A DNA stretch of 64,000 nucleotides from Delphinus delphis (Eukaryota; Chordata; Mammalia; Artiodactyla; Delphinidae), in NCBI RefSeq assembly GCF_949987515.2, contig NC_082697.1, forward strand, positions 23,753,730 through 23,817,729. The letters are read 5' to 3'. Positions 52,601-62,474 of the stretch are shown one piece after another. The position numbers and the translations under genes are program-made. Every line of letters starts with the position of its first letter. Position 1 is the first letter of the stretch. Under the pieces are notes generated by a model. It saw nothing but the letters and a program-made list of their open reading frames with translations, ran no database searches and had not been told where the DNA came from.

Positions 52601-55600
52601 GGTCTCGGCCCAGCCCAGACAACCTCTGGTTGGGAAGGGGAGGGGAGGTGGGGTCCCCAGGACCTCATAATTGTTGCCTGCCCCACTCACACCAGCCCCA
52701 TACCTACCCTGGTCTTCGTGGCCAGAAACTGCCGGGAGGAGAAGGAAGACAAGTTAGAGGCTGTGAGGTGTCACCAGGCGGGAGCAGGCAGTGGGTGGCG
52801 AGCGGGACAGTGAACGTTAGTCACCCAAATGTGTACCCCCCACCCCGACCCCTCATGCCCGACCCTCCAGGGACTGTTAGAAGGAGAAATGCTAGAAAGT
52901 AGAGCAAACATGGCCCTAGTCAGGGGCTTGAGGCAGGGGCTGCGTCTGGGGGTCTCCTATTCACAGCCCCCCCAAGCCCTGTCTCTGGCCTCCTCCATAT
53001 CATTTCATTTCCCATGCCCCAGGAAGCGACCCTGCCCCAAGCCCTAGAGGTTCCTGACTACAGTCTACTCCCCTTTAGAGCCCAGCTCAAATGCCCCTTC
53101 CTCTAGGAAGGCTTCCCTGACGCTCTGAGGCTGGAAGAGACCTCTTCCTGCCCAAACCTCCTGACCCCTCCCCTCCCTCTATGACTTCCCATCTTCACAC
53201 TACTCCTCTGTACTGTGATGAGGTGCATTTTCATCGTACAGTTGTACACCTACTATTATTCAAAATAGCCCTGTCGGTGCACATTATTAGCCCTAATTTG
53301 CAAATGAGGAAACTAAGACTCAGAGCAAGAAAGTGATCTGCTCCAGATGGCACAGTAAGTCAGGGGCAGAGCAGACACTGACCCCAGGCATCCTGCTTTC
53401 CACGATGCCCGAAGCCACCCATATGTCTCATCTAGAGGGACTTACTGAATGGAGGGGATCCTCCCCCTGTTGCTCTCCTAGCCTCATCCTTGTCTTCCCT
53501 CCTTTTCCCTTTCTTTCTCTTCCCTACCCTGGATCCCAGCAGCCTGGGGAAAAAGGGAGAAAAAGGAAGGAATAGATTTTGGAGTGACAGGTGCCATGCC
53601 ACCTGTCCCACGCCAGGGGACTGTGGTTATTCACTCACCTCCAGGGAGCCTAAGACTTAAAAATCCCCCTGAGGTATTGCTGGGGAGACAGAGGCAGGAG
53701 AGAACCGGCAGGAGCCCCTCCCCCGAGCTCCACCCCACACATTCATATCCAGGGCTTTTGAACAGGGCTGTCTTTGGAGATGTGGTCAATTTGGGGGCCG
53801 AGGGGAGGGAGGTTGATAAGGCTCTTAAGCGCCAGCACCCATGGCCCCTGCGGGGGGGCAGCCTTTCTCTCTACCTCCCCTGCCTGACAGCTCCCCCCAA
53901 CCCCAACTCCACAATGCAGGGCTCCTTTCTGCCCAGGTGCCCCCTACCCCCGCCCCTCCCAGCTGCATCCCTGCCAGCTCCCTGCCCTCCATTCCTGTTC
54001 CTGGACCAATACCCGACTTTCTGTAGCATCCTCAGAGACACTTTGGGAGTTGGGAAAATGGGGTGGGGGGGGAGGGAGGAAAGAGTACCAAAAAGTCAAC
54101 AGCAAAAACAAAACAACCACCACCACACCAAAAAAACAAAACTGAAATAAAAAGAAAACACAAGAAAATCAACGGGGAAAATAGGAAGAGGCAAAAAGAA
54201 AAAAACTTTAAATGGAAAGAAGAAAGAAAAATGTCCCAGAACAAATGCAAGGCTCAACAGGACCAGGAGTAGGGGCTGTGCAGGAGGAGGCCTTGGGTTT
54301 CTGGAAAGAAAAGGCAACCCATATTGGGGTAGGGGAGCACACACAGAGCTCTGAACAGCTGGCCCTGGCGCTAGGAATGAAAGTTGTACCTCGAAAACAA
54401 AAACAAAACAAAAAATTGGTTCCCCCATTGTTTCAGAAAATTTCAAAAACCATAAAGAAATCATGGGGTGCAAAACTGCCCCTTAACCTTGGCTGTTGGG
54501 AATGCCAAGTGCCCTTGTCTCTGGCTGAACCTGCTTGTTTGATTAACAGCAGGTAACTGTATCTTTGGTGCATGAAAACTAAGAAAACAATTACTTCTTG
54601 GTAAAAGCAGCCTACCTGGTAAACTCTTTCAAAATATGAAGGTCATGATGAAAGGGAAAAAATACATAAAATGCTTAGGAATAGCAATGTGGTCCCACCC
54701 GCTGTGTTCCAGATGGGAACAGTGAGGCAAGCCTGGGACCACGTCATACAATGTGACAGAGAATGGCCACAGCCTCGCTGGTCGAGCCTTGCTCAGGCCA
54801 GAGTCTGCCACCAGGGTGGGAGGCTCAGGCAGGGCTGGAGGCTCTGGGGAATCAACTTTTTAAAAAGAAAAAAAGAAGAAAAAAAAAAAGGAGAAGAAAG
54901 AAAAGAAAAACAGAAGCAGCAGGGAGCAGCGCCCGCGTGGGCGAGTCTTACGGCCTTCTTGCCCAGCCCGTCTCCCAGGGCAGCGACGATGGCAAAGTAC
55001 TGAATGACCCGCTTGGTGTTAACCGTCTTACCGGCCCCCGACTCTCCCCTTGGACGACACAAACATGAGTCACCAATGTCCATCTGACTACTCTAATTCC
55101 TCCCATCCCCCAACACCCTACCCCTCAAGCAGGGCCCCTCTGCCCTCCCCACACCCAGCTCCCAACTCAGGACCCACACCCCAACTCAAAACTCCTGAGA
55201 TAAATTAGCCCTCAGAATTGTTTACAAAACAAGCGAACATAGACCATCCCAGTGAGATGAGAAAACACATTATGATGCCACTGTTTACTGAACACTAACT
55301 TACTGCCAGACACTGGGCCAAGTGCTTTACCTATATTGGCTCATTTAAGCCTCAGAAACCTGTAAGGCAGGCACCATTATCATCCGCTTTTGATAGATAA
55401 GGAAATGCGGCTCAGAGAAGTTATGTAGCTGTTTCTGCTGTGTGCCAGGTACAGACATTAACTCACTGACTCCTATAGCTCTGTGTGGTAGGTAAATAGG
55501 ATTGTTCTGTCTGTCCTGATGAGACTCAGAGGCCCAAGCACACCAGCAGGAAGTGGACCCGTGAGAACTTGAATACAGGTCTTTCTGGTTTCAAAGGTCT

Positions 55601-55617
55601 TGATCTTCACCAGCAGG

Positions 55618-55671
<54 letters not shown>

Positions 55672-58600
55672 ACGATGTCCATATTGGCTTGGCTGGATAT
55701 AAACTTGGTATGTAAGAATTCTACCACTTACCAGTGAAAGCAAACAAAGGATTAGAAATAAGATTCAGAAATATGGAGACGGTAAGAAGGAGGAAAGGGG
55801 TCTCCCCACTCCCCTTGAGCAAGAATCAGAACTCCCAAAAGATCAAGGTGGGAGAAGATTCCAGGCCCTAGGGACAGAGGGTATCAGGGCTGGTGATCAG
55901 TCTGGTACCCCCTTCCTGCTCACCACCCATAACACATCTGCCCAGAATAGGGGGCAAAGAAAATGCTCTAATTTAGTTTCACCTGGGACACTGACTCCAG
56001 GCGGTAAAACCCCTGCCCTAAGCACTTTGTATTCAACCTTGGGAAATGATTTTAGTTCCACTCTCTTCCTGCCAGATGGCCAGCATTTCCCACCCCATCC
56101 CCAGAGCCCCACACTCACGTGATCAGCATGGACTGGTTCTCTCGGTCTGGAAGAAAGGGGAGGAGATAGACAAGTTAGCCAAAGTGAGGGACCAGCCACA
56201 GGTGGAACACCTTGGGTATCCTTGGCGCTGGGGCAGCCCCTCCACCACCCAGGGCCAGAAACGGCAAGGACCAGGTGGGACCTTCAGACTTCAGGCCAGC
56301 TCCCACTTAGAGAGACAGAAGGATATGCTAGAGTGTCCAGCAGCATCAAAAGGAGGGCAGTGCAAGTGGAGGGAAGGGGGTCCTGGAGCCGGGGGAGGGG
56401 CCTCGGGTGGGGGAGAGGAGTCAAGGCGGCCCTTACTGCGCAGCATGTCATTGTAGGCGTTATCTGCCACCGCATATATGTGGGGCGGGGCCTCCGAGCG
56501 GCGCTTTCCCTTGTAAGCGGCTACCACAGAGGCTGTATAGATCGGGAGCCATTTGTAGGGGTTGATGGTGACACAGAAGAGGCCCGAGTATGTCTGAGGA
56601 GAGAGTGTATAGATAGGTTGTTGGAGGCCAAGTTCCCATCCCCAGGCTCTAGCCCTCGCAAAACTGTGACCCTTGCAAAATCCCCCAAGGAGCTGCTTAA
56701 GGTGCGATGCCACACCCTTTGTGGCCGCCCTAGCCCCGCCCTAGCCCTTACTCCTGCCCACAGCCCGTGGCCCCTTCATAGCCCCATTGCCCAGCCTCTG
56801 TGCTGCTGCAGCTCCGCCCCTACACTGTCGTAGCCAAACCTCCAGCCCTACCTCTAGCCCCGCCCCAGCCAGTGGCCCCGCCTCCACAGGCCCATGACAT
56901 CACCCTACCCTGCCTCTAGCCCTGCTCCCCCACTGCACACAGCCCCGCCCCTTCCCCCCGTTCTGTCCCCACCAAGCTGTGCCTCTTGCCCTAGCCCCGC
57001 CCCTGCTACTATGGCCCCGCCCCCACCACACACAGCCCCATCCCACCCGTGGCCCCTCCCCGGCCCACAGCTCACATAGATCATCCAGCGAGCGTAACGC
57101 TGGCGCAGGTTGTGCAGTACGGCTGCCTCGTTGAGGTGCGTCATCATGGCCATGTCCTCCAGCAAGTCGAAGCGGGGCGGGTTCATGGGCTGCAGTTCAG
57201 CTTCACGAACCGTCAGCACCTGCCAGGAAGGTCGTATAGTGGGGTGACAGGTGGGCAGGAACAAACTGACCTCAGCCTCTCACTCCTGTACGCTCCCAGA
57301 CACCCTTTCATCATCCAGAGCACACTGGCCAGGAGCTACACCCGGGAAGGCAGAGGAGCTAATTCCGGGAAAAGGGGGAGCCAAACCTTCTGGTCTTTGG
57401 TCTCCACGTTGACTCTGCCCCCAGTAGCCTCGGATTTGACCTCAGCCTCCACGTAAGCATCCTGTTCATCAGGTACCCAGACCCGCTTCTTCCCTGAGTT
57501 TTGGGGAGAGCATGGGGGTTTTGAGAAAGGCTGACGCACATCCAGGGGTTGGGGACCCGGCTGGGGTTCCCAGATCGTGTCTACACAGCTGTGCCCCTCC
57601 TAGGAGCCCCTGTCAGGATGCAGGAGTACCCAGAAAAGATCCTTCCAGACACAGACTCCCAGAAGGGCAGAGCTGGGAGGGTCCCTAGAGATCTCCTCAA
57701 AGGGTCCCCTGACTGAGGTTACAGTCCCTCACAGCCCTGGATTACACACTTGGATTCAGATTCCTGCTTCTGTTGTATTTGCCCTGTGACCTCAGGAAAA
57801 TCCCTCATTCTCTATGGGCCTGTCCCTCAAAGGTAAAACATTATGGGCATGTCCTTAGTTCCCATATGGAGCAGCCCTCAATATCAGGCACTTAATTCTC
57901 AGTGGGTTCTGCCTCCCCCATTTCACTGAAGACTCAAACCCAGGTCTTGTAAGTCTGTCTTATGCTCCTTCCTGCCTGGTCAGCTGGCCCCAGAGCTACA
58001 GGGAGCCCATATTTCATGGCAGTTAAAGGCACAGACTCAGGTGTCCTGCCACTTACTAGTCAAGTGCCTTAGTCAGGACCAGCTCCATAACTTGCAGGCC
58101 CCAGTGTTAAAATGCAGATCCTCTTGTTAAGAAATTATTTACAGTTTCAAGATGGTGATAACAGAGTGTTAAATCGAGCATGAGGCCCCTCTGTGGCTGC
58201 AGAGGTTGCACACCCACGAAGCTGGCCCTGGCCCTGGTCTCCATCTCCCCAGGTTGTTGAGATGATGCATGGAAAGTCATCTGCTCTGGGCCTGGCACAC
58301 AATAAGCACTTGATACACATTGCCTATTGTTATTATTGTCCTATGAGCAAACTGGGTCATAAATAGTAGCCTTTATTCCTGTCCCTGATAAACAGAGGCT
58401 TTGGCTCTATGGAAAGCACTAAAAATAACTCCAGCACAGGTTTTATGGACATGTGGAGGCAGCCTGCACACATACCAATCACTCTCGTCTCAGAAGCTTC
58501 AGGCTTCAGCCACAGACGGCAGCTCCAGGAGGTGGGTGATACTGTCCCATTTTACAGAGGAGCAAACCGAGGCTTGCTCACAGACATACAGTGATGTACA

Positions 58601-58836
58601 CAGGCTCCCTGGGATTTTATCCTCAGGGCTAAAGCTTTCAGGCCAGAGTGCTCCTTCAGACCCGAGCTGAGTGCCCCCCTCCCCACTCCTGGTCTGAGTC
58701 CATAAGGGCTTCTCTGTAGCTGTGCCCCACTCTGCCCTCACTTACCATCCCACAGGACAGTGTGCACCTTCATCTGCTCCTGGTAGCCCTGGCGGAGGTA
58801 GCGGGCAGACTCCCCAAGTTCACTCACATCCATCAT
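35831..58836 (-). CDS. MYH7B: MYH7B, slow-tonic myosin heavy chain, complete in 41 coding exons
   Basis: Exon translations match myosin-7B, a class II muscle motor of slow-tonic, extraocular and cardiac muscle. Exons, 5' to 3' on the minus strand: 58746-58836, 57387-57493, 57076-57219, 56437-56593, 56119-56146, 54952-55048, 52708-52728, 52465-52557, 52267-52330, 51121-51219, 50347-50450, 50095-50233, 49677-49795, 49436-49585, 49083-49253, 47828-48007, 47603-47735, 47446-47522, 46933-47020, 46614-46731, 44701-44824, 44463-44599, 43424-43679, 42351-42593, 41514-41690, 41282-41427, 40873-40963, 40406-40795, 39607-39733, 39401-39519, 39114-39310, 38640-38989, 38392-38516, 38182-38297, 37339-37735, 37140-37265, 36885-37055, 36689-36793, 36511-36606, 35918-36055, 35831-35842. 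They total 5,823 nt (1,940 aa plus stop). Many exon lengths equal the conserved sarcomeric myosin exon sizes (157, 28, 64, 99, 104, 139, 119, 150, 171, 88, 118, 124, 137, 256, 243, 177, 146, 91, 390). The order is SH3-like N-terminus, motor (to about residue 780), IQ neck, then a long coiled-coil rod ending GPKHKE. The frame is open throughout. Confidence 0.97.
42150..42310 (+). repeat. MIR element in a MYH7B intron
   Basis: CACTAGCATTTGCTGAGTAC, then GCGAGGCCCTGTGGCGAGCG, then GACAGATGAGGAAATTGAGG. Ends close to the 3' splice boundary of exon 42351-42593 (its donor side). Confidence 0.65.
43741..43885 (+). repeat. MIR element in a MYH7B intron
   Basis: CCTGAGCACCTACCCTGGGC, then CTTTACAGGTGAACTTGAGG and AAGGTCACACAGG. 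This is the MIR core order, 60 nt upstream of the acceptor of exon 43424-43679. Confidence 0.65.
44463..44599 (-). CDS. MYH7B: MYH7B lever-arm exon with the IQ region
   Basis: The 137-nt exon encodes [20 protein letters not shown] and [22 protein letters not shown]. The second stretch is the IQ-type light-chain binding helix. The regulatory light-chain site with WNIRAF and the invariant proline that ends the neck follow in exon 43424-43679. Confidence 0.93.
45160..45830 (+). repeat. probable old L1 3'-end sequence in a MYH7B intron
   Basis: AGGAACAATCTCCAAGACAT near 45711 and the preceding A/T-rich text resemble an L1 3' UTR. The rest is too diverged to assign. Confidence 0.4.
46068..46217 (-). 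repeat. older tRNA-Glu-type SINE, antisense
   Basis: The right end CGGCCAGGGAATTCCC is the head complement. It is flanked by CTGCTGGAGACATTT at 46068-46082 and 46203-46217. It lies in a MYH7B intron. Confidence 0.9.
46614..46731 (-). CDS. MYH7B: MYH7B exon with reactive thiols SH2 and SH1
   Basis: The 118-nt exon encodes [20 protein letters not shown]. The two cysteines fall at about residues 701 and 711, with the ten-residue spacing of SH2 and SH1 in sarcomeric myosins (the SH helix between motor and converter). The converter follows in exon 44701-44824. Confidence 0.96.
47259..47380 (-). ncRNA. MIR499: pre-miR-499 (MIR499), in a MYH7B intron
   Basis: On the minus strand the 5p arm TTAAGACTTGCAGTGATGTTT sits at 47328-47348 (printed in two parts it is TTAAGACTTG and CAGTGATGTTT). 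The 3p arm occupies 47290-47311 and begins AACATCACAGCAAG. The two arms pair to form a stem around a loop ATTCCTCTCCACGTG. The hairpin lies inside intron 47021-47445, sense to MYH7B, so it is made from the myosin primary transcript. miR-499 supports slow-fibre and cardiac gene expression, with Sox6 as a known target. Both arms equal the human sequences as I recall them. The outer precursor limits follow the human 122-nt entry and are approximate. Confidence 0.97.
47446..47522 (-). CDS. MYH7B: MYH7B exon with loop 2 (actin-binding loop)
   Basis: The 77-nt exon encodes [20 protein letters not shown] and SQLHK. The lysine/arginine cluster is typical of loop 2, which contacts actin. The intron that follows (47021-47445) contains MIR499. 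Confidence 0.93.
48840..49010 (+). repeat. CA-rich simple sequence in a MYH7B intron
   Basis: About 170 bases of interrupted CACA with TCACACACATGCACAC units. An old degenerate microsatellite that ends 73 nt before an exon boundary. Confidence 0.8.
49436..49585 (-). CDS. MYH7B: MYH7B exon with switch II
   Basis: The 150-nt exon begins [17 protein letters not shown] and ends [20 protein letters not shown] (about residues 463-468) is the switch II and relay-start motif that couples ATP hydrolysis to the lever arm. Motif residues are all present. Confidence 0.96.
52465..52557 (-). CDS. MYH7B: MYH7B exon with switch I
   Basis: The 93-nt exon encodes [18 protein letters not shown] and then NDNSSRF (about residues 240-246), the switch I motif that closes over the nucleotide gamma-phosphate. 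GKFIRIHFG continues in the next exon (52267-52330). Confidence 0.95.
52708..52728 (-). CDS. MYH7B: MYH7B 21-nt microexon (ATP-entrance loop 1 region)
   Basis: Seven codons, FLATKTR, lie between CCGGCAG and GTAGGT. They join KKA of the P-loop exon in phase to GTLEDQII of the next exon. The segment lies in surface loop 1 near the nucleotide pocket, a region that tunes ADP release in myosins. Including it gives an open frame and a total one residue shorter than the 1,941-residue human form. Confidence 0.85.
54952..55048 (-). CDS. MYH7B: MYH7B exon with the ATP-binding P-loop (97 nt, frame-changing)
   Basis: Encodes GESGAGKT (about residues 177-184), the Walker A loop that binds ATP phosphates, then [18 protein letters not shown]. 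It is 97 nt, so skipping it shifts the frame and also removes the P-loop. Its acceptor (GTCGTCCAAG) has a poor pyrimidine tract. The flanking introns are about 1.07 and 2.22 kb, and the downstream one is the longest between coding exons in the gene. With one untranslated first exon this would be exon 7, the exon reported to be skipped in mammalian Myh7b; that numbering is from memory. Confidence 0.94.
55280..55430 (+). repeat. MIR element in a MYH7B intron
   Basis: CTTACTGCCAGACACTGGGC, then TTGGCTCATTTAAGCCTCAG, then GATAAGGAAATGCGGCTCAG. Clear MIR order. Confidence 0.7.
55617..55670 (+). repeat. (CA)n microsatellite
   Basis: About 26 uninterrupted CA units in the MYH7B intron upstream of the P-loop exon. 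Likely length-polymorphic. Confidence 0.97.
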
Positions 58837-58846
58837 GGTAGTGGCA
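58746..58846 (-). CDS. MYH7B: MYH7B first coding exon
   Basis: The tandem ATGATG at 58831-58836 begins [18 protein letters not shown], the known start of the 1,941-residue form of human MYH7B. The ATG lies 10 nt inside the exon, after an AG acceptor at 58847-58848 (CTCTCAG). At least one untranslated exon must therefore lie upstream. The donor is GTAAGT. A longer N-terminal isoform is annotated in human; I cannot see its upstream start here. Confidence 0.92.
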
Positions 58847-59030
58847 CTGAGAGGTGGAGGATGAGATCTTAGAGGTTCAAGGCAGTCCAAGGCAGCAGGC
58901 ACTGGAAGATGGCAGTGACATGGGAACTGAGGGACCAGGGGCCCCAAACTGGGGCATGATCGAAAAACCCACAAGACCTAATAGTAGGTGATTCCGTGGG
59001 GCTCCCCACTTCAGCCTCCCTGGTGAGGCA

Positions 59031-59053
59031 ACACACACACACACACACACACA

Positions 59054-59092
<39 letters not shown>
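59031..59092 (+). repeat. compound (CA)n(CT)n microsatellite
   Basis: About 12 CA units followed by about 19 CT units with one CCCT break. It sits between the first coding exon of MYH7B and the candidate promoter. Confidence 0.97.
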
Positions 59093-59204
59093 ACACCAGA
59101 GTATCCTCTCCCACAGAAATGGAGAGACTTGTGCCAGCCCATAGGCACCCTCACCCATCAGCCTGTCTGCCCTCCCTTGGGCTCCAACTCCAGCCCTGAT
59201 CACC

Positions 59205-59390
59205 CACCTCAGCACCACGGTGAGGGCTGGGAGCTGGGCTACCCCTTTTATTGCCACCGTCAAGGTCAGCGGAGGAGAGCTATGTCAGCAATCTCCACGT
59301 GTCACAGCCCCCCCTGCCTGGCCACAGGACACAAAAGGCAAATTCCCTTTTATCTCCACCAGCACGGCCCCTGGGCTATTTTTACCTCCC
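59205..59390 (-). promoter_or_regulatory. candidate MYH7B promoter and untranslated first exon
   Basis: Read on the minus strand, a MEF2-like GTAAAAATAG (59376-59385, 9 of 10 consensus positions), a GATAAAA (59349-59355), a CACGTG E-box (59296-59301) and a TATA-like AATAAAAGG (59244-59252) occur in order. A possible splice donor, CTGAG then GTGGGT, follows near 59210. A start about 30 nt past the TATA-like box would give a very short untranslated exon spliced to the acceptor at 58847. This is the expected position for a muscle promoter, but it is inferred from motifs only; the exon would be unusually short. Confidence 0.35.
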
Positions 59391-60389
59391 ATTGTCAGGG
59401 GATCACAAAGGCAGATAGAGACACTCACTCCACTCAGAGGTTGAGATTCAGACCGACAGGGGCAGGGACAAGGCAGGGAGAGATTTGGGAAGACTGAGGT
59501 GCTGCGAGAGAGAAACTGAGTCACAGGGAGTCTGATACACCCAGAAAAAGGTCCACACCCCCAGAAGTGGAGAGCAAGGAGACTCAGGGAGGGCGACCAC
59601 AAAATGTACTCTGGGACTATTTGGTCCAACCCTCTTTACACATCCAGAGAAACTGAGGCCCAGGGAAAGGAAAGCGCTAGCCAAACCTCACAGATAAACA
59701 GTGGCAGAGACCGACTCAAAAAGAGAAGCAGAGACACTAAGGCATCCCTCTCCAAGCACCTGGATGCTGTCTCTTCCCCACTTCCCCTCACCTCTATCCC
59801 TAGTTCTCTGAGGTCCCCTGGGGAAATTACACAAGAAGAAAACCAGACCTAGGACCATAGGCATAAAGGAATAATTTAGCTGAAGAGGAAGCAAATTGAG
59901 GAAATTTAGACCAATCAGGAGCCCCCTTCATAATGACATTTAAGATTCACAGGAAGCCAAGTTCCCACTCTTAGCCCCCTCCTGCACCCTACTCACATCA
60001 GGGGTTCGGGGTGCTGACACTCAGTCTGCCTTCAGAATGTGTCAGGGCACTTCCAGGCTCTCCTTTTCTGTCACCCCGTTCAGGCCCTGGTGACGCCACA
60101 GAATCTTGGAGTCAGAATATCAAAGGATCCTGGAACCTTCAACACTGGACACAAAGAGGTCCAGAGCCAGGATTCCAGCCAGACATTAGGCTGAGCTCAC
60201 AAAGAGAAATCCTCTGCACCAACAGGTTACCAATTCCAAATATACAGACATATCTATATTCTATAAGAATAATTTCAAAGATACATTTTCAACCATAAAT
60301 AGTTCAAAACAGGCAAAACTAACGAATGATGATAAAGTGAAAGAGTGGTCCTTTGAGGGAAAGTAACAACGAGAGGAGGCCCAAGAGAA

Positions 60390-60535
60390 GCTTCTGGAAT
60401 GCAGGAAACACTCTATATACTGAGCTGGGCTGTGGTTACACAGGTGTGTTCACTTTGTAAAACTAATCGTGCTATATGCTTAAGATGTATGCACTTCACA
60501 GTAGGTATGTTACATGAAAACTTTGTTAAAAATGC
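60390..60535 (+). repeat. old L1 3'-end fragment
   Basis: TTCACTTTGTAAAACTAATC and TTAAGATGTATGCACTTCAC, then GTATGTTACATG, follow the layout of an L1 3' UTR before its poly(A). Confidence 0.6.
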
Positions 60536-60907
60536 ATGGCCAAATTTGGCAATATCTATCAAAATTACAAATGCCCAGAACGTTTTAGTAATTAATCCTA
60601 CAGATATTTCCCCATGTTACAAAATGATACAGGTGTCCTTTGGGTGGACAGTTAGATTGTTCTCTTTTTGCCATTACAATCAGGGCTGCGGTGAATATCC
60701 TTGTACAGTCTGATGAATTTTCACAAAGTAAACACACTCTGTTCAAGAACCCCAAATTACCAGCATCCCCATCAACCCTCTTTCAGTTATCACTCCCTCA
60801 CCTACTATCCTGACTTCTAATATCACAGATGGTTTTGAAATTTATATGAATGGAGTCCTACATTATGTATTCCTTTCTTTTTTCTCTCCACATCATATTT
60901 GTGACAA

Positions 60908-61143
60908 CATCATTCTGGCATTTTTTGTTTTGTTTTGTTTTGTGGTACGTGGGCCTCTCACTGTTGTGGCCTCCCCCGTCGCGGAGCACAGGCTCCGGAC
61001 GCGCAGGCCCAGCGGCCATGGCTCATGGGCCCAGCCGCTCCGCGGCATGTGGGATCCTCCCGGACCGGGGCATGAACCCGCGTCCCCTGCATCGGCAGGC
61101 GGACTCTCAACCACTGCGCCACCAGGGAAGCCCCATCATTCTG
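60908..61143 (-). repeat. young CHR-type SINE
   Basis: The antisense copy carries a (GTTTT)n tail complement at 60927-60941 and the head complement CCACCAGGGAAGCCCC. It is flanked by CATCATTCTG near 60909-60918 and 61134-61143. Confidence 0.95.
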
Positions 61144-62474
61144 TTTTAATTATCTTCACAGAACTTAGATTGTTTCTTCCCTGCCTCCACCTCCCACCCA
61201 CACCCACACCCAGTAAAGGGCAAGAGCTTGGTCTAGGCCCCCAGCACCTTGCAGAGTAGATACACATAGTAGAAAGTCAATAAATATCTATGAAGTAAGA
61301 GAATGAAGCAAACTTGATTGATAGTTTAGATTACAGAGTTTTAATATCCATATGGGGTCAGAGGCTAAGGAGCTGGGCTTGAGCAATTTAGAAAGCCCAG
61401 AGGGTAGGGAAAACTCTGCTCCTGTTCAAAGATGCTCAGAAAGCAGGGCTTTGTGCCTAAGGCCCGAGCAATCGAACTGGCCTGGAGAATCAGAATCTCT
61501 AACAAGCCTAGCCTATACCAAATATAATGGGGGTCTGAATTCTAGAATTACCTGCTCAGTGTAGAAACCTGGGGCTGAAAAACCAACCCAAAGAAGTGGG
61601 TCTAGAACTGCCCTGTAAGTTCGCTTCTACTACACCGGACACTCCTTCCTGCTGAGATGAGCTCACAGACAAACATGACAAAGCAGTGAGGAAACCCAAG
61701 ATGCACCTGAGAGATGCAACAAATGCTACAATCTGCAAGGACTTAAGGTACCAACTTTAAACACCCGAAGAGCCATGCTGGAACAGAGGGAGCCTGTGTG
61801 ATTTGTGTGGCCCCAAGAGCAGAACAACAGTGCAGTTACAAGGAAGCCGAGTTTGAAGATACACACAAAAAAGGACTTTTTCACACTTGGAGCCAATCAG
61901 CAATGGAAGAGGCTGCCTTGGAAGAAAGTGAGCCTGCCAAAAGCAAGGAAGAATCAAGTAGAGTCTGCACAGGGCTTGAGGCTTTGCACTGGATGACCTC
62001 TGAGGTCTACTCCAACCTCAGGACTCCAGGATTCCAGGATTTTAGACCCTCTGGAAGCTTTGTTTCTTAACAACCACCCTCTCAACCCAACAAACCCACC
62101 CACTGCGTAGCCAGTATAGACAGTCCAAAGTCTTTCTTCTTGCCTTCTCTTCCCAATGTTATAAGTACAGAGACAAGACATATATGCTCCTCAGTTTTAG
62201 AATGCTGGGGTGTTAGAACCCAGGGTCATTAGAACTCTGAAGTGCTAGAATCCTGGCGCAAAAGACTTGAAGCAAATATGACAAAAGGTACAATGGTTTG
62301 TTATTATTTGTACTTCCCTGTATCTTTTACATTTGTCCCTCCTTTGGGGTTTTTTTGTTTGTTTGTTGTTGTTTTCTTTTTATTTTTTAAGATTCTTTTG
62401 ATGTGGACCATTTTTAGAGTCTTTCATTGAATTTGTTACAATATTGCTTCATTTTTTGTCTTGGTTTTTTGTCT

